From the NCBI GenBank assembly GCA_027459775.1, contig DAIDHE010000229.1:1-34603 (forward strand): 34,603 bases of DNA, given 5' to 3'. Origin of the DNA: Planctomycetales bacterium. Its GTDB lineage: Bacteria; Planctomycetota; Planctomycetia; Isosphaerales; Isosphaeraceae. A program made the position numbers and the translations under genes. Numbering within the stretch: position 1 is the stretch's first letter; every line of letters begins with the position of its first letter. Positions 26,043-33,255 of the stretch are shown here, in pieces. The notes beneath the pieces are model-generated. The model worked only from the letters and a program-made list of their open reading frames with translations, ran no database searches and had not been told where the DNA came from.

Positions 26043-27092
26043 ATGAACACACCAGGGCTCGCCGATCTGTTCGCGCGTTACCCGCCCTGGGTAGCGCCCC
26101 TGGGCGAAATCGAGGCTCTGGGAGGCGCTGGCGGCCTGTCGGGTGCGCGCCTGTATCGCCACCTCTCCGCCGGTGGCCGACTCGTCACGCGGAGATGGCC
26201 CGACGACGGGCCGGACCAGGCGAGGCTCGGGCTCATCCACGGCTGGCTGGCACGCGCGGCCGATCTCGAATTCATCCCCAACCCCATCCCAGACCAGAAG
26301 GGCGCAACCCTGCAGGCCTGGGCCGGCGGTCTCTGGGAAGTCGCGCCGTGGCTCGAGGGCAAAGCCCATCTCGTCAATCCCCCCGACCAGAAGCACCTGG
26401 TCGCCGCGGCGACCGCGCTCGCCCGCTTCCACACAAGGCTGGCGGACCTGAGCGAGTCCGGACGTTCGCCGGGCCTCAAGCGGCGCCTCGAGACAGTCTT
26501 CGCCCTACTCGGAGGCGGCTTCGACTTGCTCGAGGCGGCGGTCCAGCAGGCGAGCACGAGATCCTCGGCCGATCTTGACATCCTCGCCGCGCGATGGCTT
26601 CACGGAGCACGAGCGCTGGCCCCGCTTCTGGTTGATCCACTCAGGCGCGCGGCCGATCGGGTCACGCCGCTGGCACCCTGTCTTCGCGACGCGCGGCCGG
26701 AGCACTTTCTGTTCCTCGAGGCTCCGTCCGGTCCGCGCGTGAGCGGCCTGGTCGATTTTGGCGCGATGGACGTCGATTCGGTGGCTGGCGATCTGGCCCG
26801 GCTCTTCTCGGAAGGACGCGCCCCCGCGGACCCAGCCCGCTCCGCGGCGATCGACGCCTACCGCGCCATCCGCCCGCTCAAACCCGACCAGGTCGACCTC
26901 ATCGCCTCCTTCGAACAGAGCGCCGCCTTGCTCGGCGGCGAACGCTGGATCCGCTGGCATTATCTCGAAGGACGCCAGTTCGACGACCCAGGCGCGGCGG
27001 CCGACGGCCTCCGCCGCGCGCTCGAACGGCTCACATGGCTCGCCAGAGAGGGACTGGGGCCGGGCCTCGCGGCCGCGCGGCTAGACCGATGA
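26043..27092 (+). CDS. Aminoglycoside phosphotransferase/choline kinase-like protein with altered catalytic motif
   Basis: A 349-residue protein with the fold signature of APH-type small-molecule kinases. The catalytic loop reads CLRDARPEHFLFLE, with Asp216 as the likely base, and the metal-binding GLVDFGAMDVDS follows, with Asp238. In the usual HGDxxxxN pattern the Asn is replaced by His221 and the leading HG by LR. The N-lobe has RLVTRRWP where members often have a Lys or Arg on strand 3. Activity may be changed or the substrate unusual. It is translated 11 bases after the PlsC-type gene, and its 3' end overlaps the convergent YmdB gene by 12 bases. An envelope-lipid headgroup kinase is a reasonable but unproven guess. 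Confidence 0.7.
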   Translation: MNTPGLADLFARYPPWVAPLGEIEALGGAGGLSGARLYRHLSAGGRLVTRRWPDDGPDQARLGLIHGWLARAADLEFIPNPIPDQKGATLQAWAGGLWEVAPWLEGKAHLVNPPDQKHLVAAATALARFHTRLADLSESGRSPGLKRRLETVFALLGGGFDLLEAAVQQASTRSSADLDILAARWLHGARALAPLLVDPLRRAADRVTPLAPCLRDARPEHFLFLEAPSGPRVSGLVDFGAMDVDSVAGDLARLFSEGRAPADPARSAAIDAYRAIRPLKPDQVDLIASFEQSAALLGGERWIRWHYLEGRQFDDPGAAADGLRRALERLTWLAREGLGPGLAAARLDR

Positions 27093-27911
27093 CGGCCGAG
27101 GACTGGAATCGGTCATGAGCCGGATCGCTTCGTGCTGATCGACGGCCACGCGGCGGATCTCGACGGCCTTGCCCGTGACAGGGTCGATCGTGACCAGCGC
27201 CCCGTGCAGCTCGGGGTCTCCAGTCGCGACGTCGAAATGGCAGGGAACGCAGGTCAAGGTGGCCGACAACACCCGATCGTAACGCCGGCCCAGGATCGAA
27301 TCGTACGGACCCGTCATGCCGACGTCGGTGTGATAAGCAGTTCCGTTTTTGAGAATCTGTTCATCAGCGGTCGCGACATGAGTGTGCGTTCCCAGGACGG
27401 CCGAGACCCGGCCGTCGAGATAGCGCCCCATGAGCTGTTTTTCGCTGGTGGCCTCGGCGTGGACGTCGACCACGATCACCTGCGCGCGCCCTTTGATCCG
27501 TTCCAGGATCCGGTCGGCGGCCAGGAACGGGCAGTCGGCCGGCTTCATGAAGATCCGCCCGACCACCGTGAGAACGCCGACCGGCACGCCCGAGCGTGAC
27601 TTCACGATCGCGACCTCCTCGCCCGGCGAATCGCGGGGAAAATTGGCCGGCCGCACCACGGCCGCGCCACGATCGAAAATCGTGAAAATGTCGTCCTTGC
27701 GGTAGACGTGGTCCCCCATCGTCATCACGTCGACCCCGGCCTCGACAAGCTCCTCATGGCATTTGACGGTGAGCCCCGAGCCCCCGGCGGCGTTTTCGGC
27801 GTTGCACACGACCAGGTCGATCCCCCAGCGCGGGATGATCCTGGGCAAGACCTGGGCGACGATCTTGCGGCCCGGCCCCCCCACGACGTCCCCGATGAAA
27901 AGTATCTTCAT
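27081..27911 (-). CDS. ymdB: YmdB-family metallophosphoesterase (TIGR00282 type)
   Basis: A 276-residue phosphoesterase. Members are 2',3'-cyclic-nucleotide phosphodiesterases linked to RNA turnover in Bacillus. Metal-site residues are visible: Asp8 in FIGDVVGGPGR, Glu39 in NAENAAGG, His151 in VDVHAEATSEK, and His176 and His178 in GTHTHVATAD. The usual GNH motif reads GDH here (MTMGDHVYRKDDI, Asp67), which replaces the usual Asn. It lies 51 bases downstream of RNase Y on the same strand, the arrangement seen in many bacteria and a strong support for the call. It ends convergently, overlapping the kinase-like gene by 12 bases. Confidence 0.92.
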   Translation of the reverse strand: MKILFIGDVVGGPGRKIVAQVLPRIIPRWGIDLVVCNAENAAGGSGLTVKCHEELVEAGVDVMTMGDHVYRKDDIFTIFDRGAAVVRPANFPRDSPGEEVAIVKSRSGVPVGVLTVVGRIFMKPADCPFLAADRILERIKGRAQVIVVDVHAEATSEKQLMGRYLDGRVSAVLGTHTHVATADEQILKNGTAYHTDVGMTGPYDSILGRRYDRVLSATLTCVPCHFDVATGDPELHGALVTIDPVTGKAVEIRRVAVDQHEAIRLMTDSSPRPSSV

Positions 27912-27962
27912 AAAATGACCCGTTTCTTTAAGCGATCCCTGGGACGTTCTTGGCGGCCGCGG

Positions 27963-29543
27963 CTATCTGGCGAATTCGACCGAGCGCGTCTCGCGGAGCA
28001 CCGTCACCTTGACCTCGCCGGGATAGTTGAGCTGGCTCTGGATCGAGCGCGCGATCTCGCGGCACAGCCGGGCCGATTCCAGGTCGCCCAGCCGCTGGCT
28101 GTCGACCATCACTCGGACTTCGCGGCCGGCCTGGACGGCATACGCCTGGTCGACACCGGGAAAGCCCAGGATCAGCGATTCGAGCTCCTCGAGCCTGCGA
28201 ACGTATTTCTCGAGCGTCTCCCGGCGAGCGCCCGGTCGGCTGGCGCTGATGGCGTCAGCCGAGGCGACCAGCATTGTATACGGCGTCTCGACCCGCAGAT
28301 CGTCGTGATGGCCCAGAGCGGCATGGATCACCTCGGGCGATTCGCCGTACCGCCGCGTGAGCTCGGCCCCCACCGCCGGATGGCCCCCCTCCATCTCATG
28401 ATCGGCGGCCTTGCCCACGTCGTGCAAGAGCCCGCACCGCCGGCCAAGCGGCCCGCTGAGCCCCAACTCCTCCGCCAGCATTCCGGTCAGATAAGCGACC
28501 TCGAGCGAATGCCGCAGGACGTTTTGCGAATAGCTGGTGCGGAAATGGAGCCGGCCCAGATAGTCGAGCAGCTTCTCATGCAGGCCCTGGACGTTGGCCT
28601 CGAGGGCGGCTTGCTCGCCCAGCCCGCGGATGTGCCGCTCCATGGTTTCCTGGGTCTCGGCGACGATCTCCTCGATCCGGGCAGGATGGATCCGGCCGTC
28701 CTGGATGAGCTTCTCGAGCGCCACCTTGGCCACCTCTCTCCGCATACTGTCGAACCCGGTGACGATCACGACGCCGGGCGTGTCGTCGACGATCAGATCG
28801 ACCCCGGTCGCACGCTCGAACGCGCGGATGTTTCGCCCCTCGCGGCCGATGATCCGCCCCTTCATCTCGTCGTTCGGCATGTCGACCGTGCTGACCGTCG
28901 TCTCGGCCGTGTGCGAGGCGGCGTAGCGCTGAATCGTCGAGGTGAGGATCTCCTGGGCCTTCTTCTGACTGACCTCGCGGACCGCGGCCTGATGCTTGAG
29001 CACAAGCCCGCCGACCTCGGCCGCGAGCTCGTCTTCGACCCGTTTGAGCACGAGCTCGCGCGCCTCGGCGGCCGAGAGCCCACCCGCCCGCAAGAGCGCC
29101 TCACGCGCTTGCTCAAGCGCCGTCGCGAGCCGGCCGCGCTCGACGCCAAGCCCTTGCCGCGCGTCCTCGAGCTCGCGCTCGCCGCGCTCGAGCTGACCGA
29201 TTCGCTCATCGAGCGCGTCGCCACGCTTCTCGAGTCTGCGTTCCTGTTCGCGAAGCTCGCGGCGGACGACGTCGAGCTCGGAGTCGAGCTGCTCACGCCG
29301 CCGCAGCAGTTCTTCCTTGGCCGTCAGATCGGCCTGCTTGAGAATCGTCTCGGCCTCGCGGTTCGCGCTGGCGATGAGCTGCTCGGCCAGCCCGTGCCCC
29401 GACTGGGCGCGCAGCCGGGCGATCAGATAGGCGCCCGCAAGCCCCGTGGCCGCGCCCACGATCAACCCCACCAGAGCGACCAGCGAGATCCCCTCCACGT
29501 CGACGCCCGACCTTTCTGGATAGAGCGCACCAGCGAGTTTCAT
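27963..29543 (-). CDS. rny: Ribonuclease Y
   Basis: A 526-residue membrane-anchored endoribonuclease that starts mRNA decay. In order: one N-terminal helix ([21 protein letters not shown], about residues 19-39); a long charged coiled coil (about 50-200); a KH RNA-binding domain with [15 protein letters not shown] (about 220-275); and an HD domain with LLHDVGKA (His374, Asp375) and the C-terminal GHHDD block. The length and order fit the family well. The start ATG 29543 gives a short extra N-terminal tail ([18 protein letters not shown]); a GTG at 29498 is possible. It is first in an operon with ymdB. No promoter was recognised in the gene-free stretch upstream. Confidence 0.95.
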   Translation of the reverse strand: MKLAGALYPERSGVDVEGISLVALVGLIVGAATGLAGAYLIARLRAQSGHGLAEQLIASANREAETILKQADLTAKEELLRRREQLDSELDVVRRELREQERRLEKRGDALDERIGQLERGERELEDARQGLGVERGRLATALEQAREALLRAGGLSAAEARELVLKRVEDELAAEVGGLVLKHQAAVREVSQKKAQEILTSTIQRYAASHTAETTVSTVDMPNDEMKGRIIGREGRNIRAFERATGVDLIVDDTPGVVIVTGFDSMRREVAKVALEKLIQDGRIHPARIEEIVAETQETMERHIRGLGEQAALEANVQGLHEKLLDYLGRLHFRTSYSQNVLRHSLEVAYLTGMLAEELGLSGPLGRRCGLLHDVGKAADHEMEGGHPAVGAELTRRYGESPEVIHAALGHHDDLRVETPYTMLVASADAISASRPGARRETLEKYVRRLEELESLILGFPGVDQAYAVQAGREVRVMVDSQRLGDLESARLCREIARSIQSQLNYPGEVKVTVLRETRSVEFAR

Positions 29544-30294
29544 CGAGTCCGGCGGCGCCTTGTGGCCCGCCGATCGAGTCAGTCGATCAGGCCGCTCGTC
29601 AGATACATGCCGCGTAAAGGGCGGGCAACGGCGTCGACGCTCTCGGATCCAGCCCGACGACTCTGGTGAAGCGACCGTGAAGGGCCAGGGTTGACCCGAA
29701 CCGGAAACCCGGAATCAGGCCCGTCGCTTCGATCGGTCTTCTCGCCTCGACCCTCGCCGCGACCCGGTCGCGACGCGAATCGAAAGGCGAACAGCGCGAG
29801 GAGATCGAGCGATTCCCGGCGCGGGCATGAGCCCCACGCGGCCGATACGACCCGCCCGCCGGCGCCCGAGGGCCCTCGGCCGCTCTCCCTGGAGGGGGGA
29901 TCATGATCCCCCTGTAAGGGAAAACAAGCCGGCCGCCGCGACCCCGACGAGGTGCGTCCCAGAGCAAGGCCAAAAAGGCGAGCCATGATGCGATCACGAT
30001 GCGATTCTCATGACGGGCCTTGTTTGATCACGATTGGCGTCGACGCCCAAACCCGCCTCGACCGCGCGCCCCACGCTTTTGGCGACTTTCGGGCGACGCG
30101 GCCAACGAGTTCGAACATCGTGGATTCTCATCGCGCCCAGGCAAACCCTGGCCGGAGAACCAAGCCCCCGGCCCGTCCGCCCCGGCGCGATACGGAAGAT
30201 GCTTGACAGCGAAAACGCCCGACACTGTATCAGATGGATTTCAAGCGTCAATCGGTTGGTGGATCCGATCCATCCCAGGAACGCATCGCGGCCC
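29544..30294. other. Gene-free stretch of 751 bases
   Basis: No convincing coding region, tRNA or rRNA is seen here on either strand. Open frames of 80-135 codons exist, but they are Arg/Pro/Ala-rich and composition-driven. The stretch holds a perfect 18-bp palindrome (29895-29912) and a short hairpin CGCGAC-CCG-GTCGCG (29758-29772). It also contains a repeated GATCACGAT (near 29993 and 30026) and a possible weak hairpin after the selenoprotein stop (30258-30274). It must contain the promoter of the rny operon, which I could not place. Confidence 0.6.
29886..29921. repeat. Perfect 18-bp palindrome within a 36-base imperfect palindrome
   Basis: GGGGGATCATGATCCCCC (29895-29912) is its own reverse complement. 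Outer arms TCCCT (29886-29890) and AGGGA (29917-29921) also pair, separated from the core by a symmetric 4-by-4 mismatch. Such a site could bind a dimeric regulator or extrude as a cruciform. It lies about 350 bases upstream of rny. Confidence 0.6.
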
Positions 30295-30558
30295 TCATCC
30301 TTGCCATTTCACACTCGACCAGACGAGAGCGGCCAGCCATGCGAATTCGCCGATCCCAATCGCAAGGAAAACAAGCGGAAGACCCAGCCGCGCACCGCGG
30401 CTCGTCCAGGTCGGTCAGGTTCCGCAGAGCCGCTGCACCATTGGTCGGCCCGCGCCGCCCACAATCCCTCGAGACAGACCCCATAGCTTGACGCCTCCCA
30501 GAACGGTGAAGGTCGCTCCGACCGCCGCCAGGGGAAACCAATCAGAAAATGGAATCAT
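30295..30558 (-). CDS. Candidate selenoprotein: small two-helix membrane protein with Cys-Gly-Thr-Sec motif (TGA read-through)
   Basis: ATG 30558 has GGAG 8 bases upstream. The first 47 codons encode a membrane helix (WFPLAAVGATFTVLGGVKLW, about residues 7-26) and then RGIVGGAGRPMVQRLCGT. The next codon is TGA (30415-30417). Read as selenocysteine, the frame continues 39 codons, PTWTSRGARLG and then a second hydrophobic helix (LPLVFLAIGIGEFAWLAALV, about 60-79), to the TGA at 30295-30297. The product is 87 residues. The CxxU motif sits between the helices, like redox Cys-x-x-Cys sites, and the conserved-looking RGIVGG/CGT-U-PTW stretch surrounds it. A hairpin just after the TGA fits bacterial SECIS geometry. 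It lies 116 bases after a methylisocitrate-lyase family gene. The alternatives are a Cys codon (TGC/TGT) mutated to a stop, making this a pseudogene, or a real 47-residue protein. No named family is recognised; a thiol redox role is inferred. Confidence 0.68.
30381..30417 (-). promoter_or_regulatory. SECIS-like hairpin directly after the in-frame TGA
   Basis: In the mRNA the TGA (30415-30417) is followed by an upper stem AGCCGC (30402-30397) pairing with GCGGCT (30391-30386) around the 5-base loop GGTGC. A lower stem pairs GACC (30412-30409) with GGTC (30384-30381). The loop begins 18 bases after the TGA and its first two bases are G. Published rules for bacterial SECIS elements ask for a loop about 16-37 bases from the TGA, a stem of 4-16 bp, and a G among the first two loop bases; all are met. 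A chance GC-rich hairpin cannot be excluded. Confidence 0.55.
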
Positions 30559-30648
30559 GAGGTCATCTCCAGGTGAGATTCTCGGAAATCGCCCAAGCCG
30601 GTGATCGCCGACTTCTTCGATGGTTGAGTACTTGTTAGCTAAGCTTAT

Positions 30649-30678
30649 TTCATATCTCTGCCGCCCGAGCCGGCTCAA
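30649..30678 (-). promoter_or_regulatory. Possible promoter for the candidate selenoprotein gene
   Basis: TTGAGC (30673-30678) and TATGAA (30649-30654) on the minus strand, 18 bases apart, in a locally AT-rich stretch. Each matches 4 of 6 consensus positions. The -35 box overlaps the stop codon of the upstream gene. Transcription from the upstream gene is the alternative. Confidence 0.3.
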
Positions 30679-31553
30679 TCCCGCGGAGCCGGCCGGAAAA
30701 ACGCCTGATCGCGCTGTTCCCAGTCGGCATAGCCCAGCAGGTCGTAGAGCTCGGCTCGGCTCTGCATCGAACCCAGCAGGCTCGCTTGAGTTCCCTGCTC
30801 GAGCAAGACGCGGTAGACGTTCTCGACGGCCCGCATCGCGGCTCGAAACCCGGTGAGCGGATAGATCACCACCGTGTAGCCCATCGCGGCCAGGTCATCG
30901 AAAGGGATCAGCGGGCTCTTGCCAAACTCGGTCATGTTGGCGAGCAACGGGGCGCCGACCTCGGCGGCGAAACGCGCGAATTCCTCGGGTGATTCCAGCG
31001 CCTCGGGAAAGATCATGTCGGCCCCCGCGGCCCGATAGCGGCGGGAGCGGGCCACGGCGGCCTCGAAGCCCTCGACGCCCCGCGCGTCAGTTCGGGCGAC
31101 GATGACAAAGTCCGCGTCCCTCCGCGCACATACGGCGGCGCGGATCTTGGACTCCATCACCGCCGGCTCGACCAGCGATTTGCCCGACAGATGTCCGCAA
31201 CGCTTGGGCATTTCTTGATCCTCAAGATGGAACCCCGCCAGACCCGCCTGTTCATAGAGCCGGACCGTGCGCTCGACGTGGATCGCCGCGCCAAAGCCGG
31301 TGTCGGCGTCGCACAAGACCGGGAGCGACGTCGCCCGAGCCAGCACCGCCGCTTGCTCGGCGAATTCCGTGAGCCCCAACAACCCCACGTCCGGCAGTCC
31401 CGCCCAGCCCGCCGAAAGAGCGCCTCCCGACAGATAAACCGCCGGGAATCCCAGGCGCTCCGCCAGCTTGGCCGCCAGGGCGCAAAACGCACCCGGCATC
31501 ATGATCGGTCCAGCCGAATAGGCCGCCCGCAGCCGCGCGCCAGGCGACATCAT
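30675..31553 (-). CDS. Methylisocitrate lyase / isocitrate lyase-PEP mutase family enzyme
   Basis: A 292-residue TIM-barrel enzyme. It carries the family Mg-site CDADTGFG (about residues 81-88) and FHLEDQE (111-112 Glu-Asp), followed by the active-site loop PKRCGHLSGK with Cys at about 119. KRCGH is the hallmark of methylisocitrate lyase (PrpB), which splits methylisocitrate to pyruvate and succinate in propionate breakdown. Related oxaloacetate decarboxylases and carboxyvinyl-phosphonate mutases share the fold, and no other prp gene is present, so no symbol is given. The frame opens with TTG 31571, but ATG 31553 follows a GGAAAAGGGGG stretch and was preferred; the next codon is also ATG. It starts 35 bases after the MBOAT gene on the same strand. 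Confidence 0.85.
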   Translation of the reverse strand: MMSPGARLRAAYSAGPIMMPGAFCALAAKLAERLGFPAVYLSGGALSAGWAGLPDVGLLGLTEFAEQAAVLARATSLPVLCDADTGFGAAIHVERTVRLYEQAGLAGFHLEDQEMPKRCGHLSGKSLVEPAVMESKIRAAVCARRDADFVIVARTDARGVEGFEAAVARSRRYRAAGADMIFPEALESPEEFARFAAEVGAPLLANMTEFGKSPLIPFDDLAAMGYTVVIYPLTGFRAAMRAVENVYRVLLEQGTQASLLGSMQSRAELYDLLGYADWEQRDQAFFRPAPRD

Positions 31554-31588
31554 CGCCCCCTTTTCCAGCAATCAAGTGCCGGCCGATA

Positions 31589-33010
31589 TCAGAACTGGAA
31601 GTAGATGAACTGCTCGCCGCCGAACTCGCCGCCCAGCACGATCCCATAAAAGCAGATCGTATAAAACACGCTCCGCGCATACCAGGGCGCTCGTGCCAGA
31701 ACATCGAGATCGTCGCTCGCGTATTGCACGAGCTGAACCATCAGCAACGGCACGACCACCACCAGGAAGCGAACCAGCTCGGGAGCTCTCGGCAACGCGG
31801 GGTGCTCGAGCATGGCACGCAGCAAGACCACGGCCTGCTCCAGCGAATCCGCCCGAAAGATCAGCCAACCCAGACAGACCAGATGAAACGTGACGATGAT
31901 CCGCAGCGCAGTCCAGGACGCCTTGTCGACCGGCTCGCGCGGCTCGACCCTCGAAAGCCAGGGGCCAAGCAGCCGATGCGCGACGAGCAAGACTCCCTGA
32001 TAAACGCCCCAGACCACGAAGGTCCACTTCGCCCCGTGCCAGAGCCCCCCAAGCGCCATCGTGATCATCAAGTTGCGATATGTAAACAACCTTCCGCACC
32101 GGCCGCCGCCCAAGGGAATATAGAGATAATCACGCAACCACTGCGAGAGGCTGATGTGCCAGCGGTTCCAGAAATCGCGCGGGCTGGTCGCGAAATAGGG
32201 AAGGTTGAAATTCAGCGAGAGCTCGAACCCCAGACAGCGGGCGACGCCCCGCGCCATGTCGGTATAGCCCGAGAAATCGCCGTAAATCTGAAACGCAAAC
32301 GCATAAACGGCCAGGAGCGCCTGCCCGCCTTCTAAGGACTGCCAGCGGCCGAACAGCTCGTTCACGAGAATCGCCAGGTTGTCGGCGACCACGACTTTCT
32401 TGAAGAACCCCCAGAAGATCAGATACGTCCCCGACTGAAACTGGGCGAAATCAAACCGCCGGCGGCCGGCGATCTGGGGCAGCAGGGTCGTCGGCCGCAT
32501 GATCGGCCCGGCGACCAGATGCGGAAAGAACGACACGAACGCCGCGAACTGCACCAGGTTCCGGGTCGGCTTCAAATCGCGGCGGTAAACGTCGATGACA
32601 TAGCTCATGGATTGAAACGTGTAGAACGAGATGCCGATCGGCAGCACGACGCGCAGGCGGCTTATGGGAATCCCGACGCCGAGCCCGGTCAAGAGATCGT
32701 GCAGGCTGTCGGCGAAGAAGTTGTAGTATTTGAAATAGCCCAGCATGGCAAGGTTGAGCGCCATGCTCAGAGCCACGAGCGCCTTGCGCCGCCCGGGACT
32801 CTGGGCGCGGTCGACGCCCAGGGCGCAGGCGTAGTCCATCAGCGTCGAGAGGATGAGCAGCGAGAGAAACCGAGGGTTCCACGAGGCGTAAAAATAATAG
32901 CTCGCCGCCAGCAGAAACACGTTCTGCAACCGCGGCAGCCGGCCCATGAGCCAGTAGCACGGCACGACGATCGCGAAAAAACATGCGAATGCGGTGGAGT
33001 TAAAAACCAC
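31589..33010 (-). CDS. MBOAT-family O-acyltransferase (AlgI-like)
   Basis: A 473-residue multi-helix membrane acyltransferase. The family's conserved block RDFWNRWHISLSQWLRDYLY (about residues 278-297) and the catalytic histidine in LGGLWHGAKWTF (His325) are clear. At least nine hydrophobic segments are visible, and an N-terminal block NVFLLAASYYFYASW is typical of the AlgI/PatA group. Such enzymes carry acetyl or other acyl groups across the membrane to acylate exported polysaccharides or cell-wall sugars. GTG 33010 was chosen because AGGAGG lies 8 bases upstream and the protein then starts as VFNSTAF, as in the family; the longer frame to 33136 is unlikely. The usual SGNH-hydrolase partner (AlgJ/AlgX-like) is not adjacent. 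Confidence 0.92.
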   Translation of the reverse strand: MVFNSTAFACFFAIVVPCYWLMGRLPRLQNVFLLAASYYFYASWNPRFLSLLILSTLMDYACALGVDRAQSPGRRKALVALSMALNLAMLGYFKYYNFFADSLHDLLTGLGVGIPISRLRVVLPIGISFYTFQSMSYVIDVYRRDLKPTRNLVQFAAFVSFFPHLVAGPIMRPTTLLPQIAGRRRFDFAQFQSGTYLIFWGFFKKVVVADNLAILVNELFGRWQSLEGGQALLAVYAFAFQIYGDFSGYTDMARGVARCLGFELSLNFNLPYFATSPRDFWNRWHISLSQWLRDYLYIPLGGGRCGRLFTYRNLMITMALGGLWHGAKWTFVVWGVYQGVLLVAHRLLGPWLSRVEPREPVDKASWTALRIIVTFHLVCLGWLIFRADSLEQAVVLLRAMLEHPALPRAPELVRFLVVVVPLLMVQLVQYASDDLDVLARAPWYARSVFYTICFYGIVLGGEFGGEQFIYFQF

Positions 33011-33018
33011 GCCCTGGC

Positions 33019-33024
33019 CCTCCT
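33019..33024 (-). promoter_or_regulatory. Shine-Dalgarno that sets the MBOAT GTG start
   Basis: AGGAGG on the minus strand, 8 bases before GTG 33010; it decides against the longer frame starting at 33136. Confidence 0.75.
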
Positions 33025-33255
33025 GGACTCGGTCGGCGGCAAGGTTTTCGCCGATCCGAGGCTTTGCGTCAATTCCAGACCGGTCCCACGAACGTCCGGT
33101 TCCGCTGAACCGCGTGATCCTATCGAGCATGCACATATCATCCGCTGCGATGACAGATGGAGATTGCCGCGCGGAAAGGCCGATTCAGGACCGGGATCGG
33201 TCGTCGCCGAGAAGAGTGCGAAACGCACGAAAGAAAGAGCAGAAACCCGAGCCGC

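Noticed and set aside
27708-29669. A 653-codon plus-strand open frame opposite RNase Y
   Set aside because: RNase Y and YmdB on the minus strand are certain; this is a codon-bias shadow.
29599-29997. A 132-codon minus-strand frame beginning with a hydrophobic MIASWLAFLALLW
   Set aside because: After the first 13 residues it is Arg/Pro/Gly-rich with no domain, and it overlaps another equally poor frame. There is no ribosome binding site.
30415-30678. The 87-codon frame starting at 30678 as the true form of the small membrane protein
   Set aside because: The upstream 40 codons lie largely in the promoter-like spacer and overlap the end of the neighbouring gene. ATG 30558 has a well-spaced GGAG.
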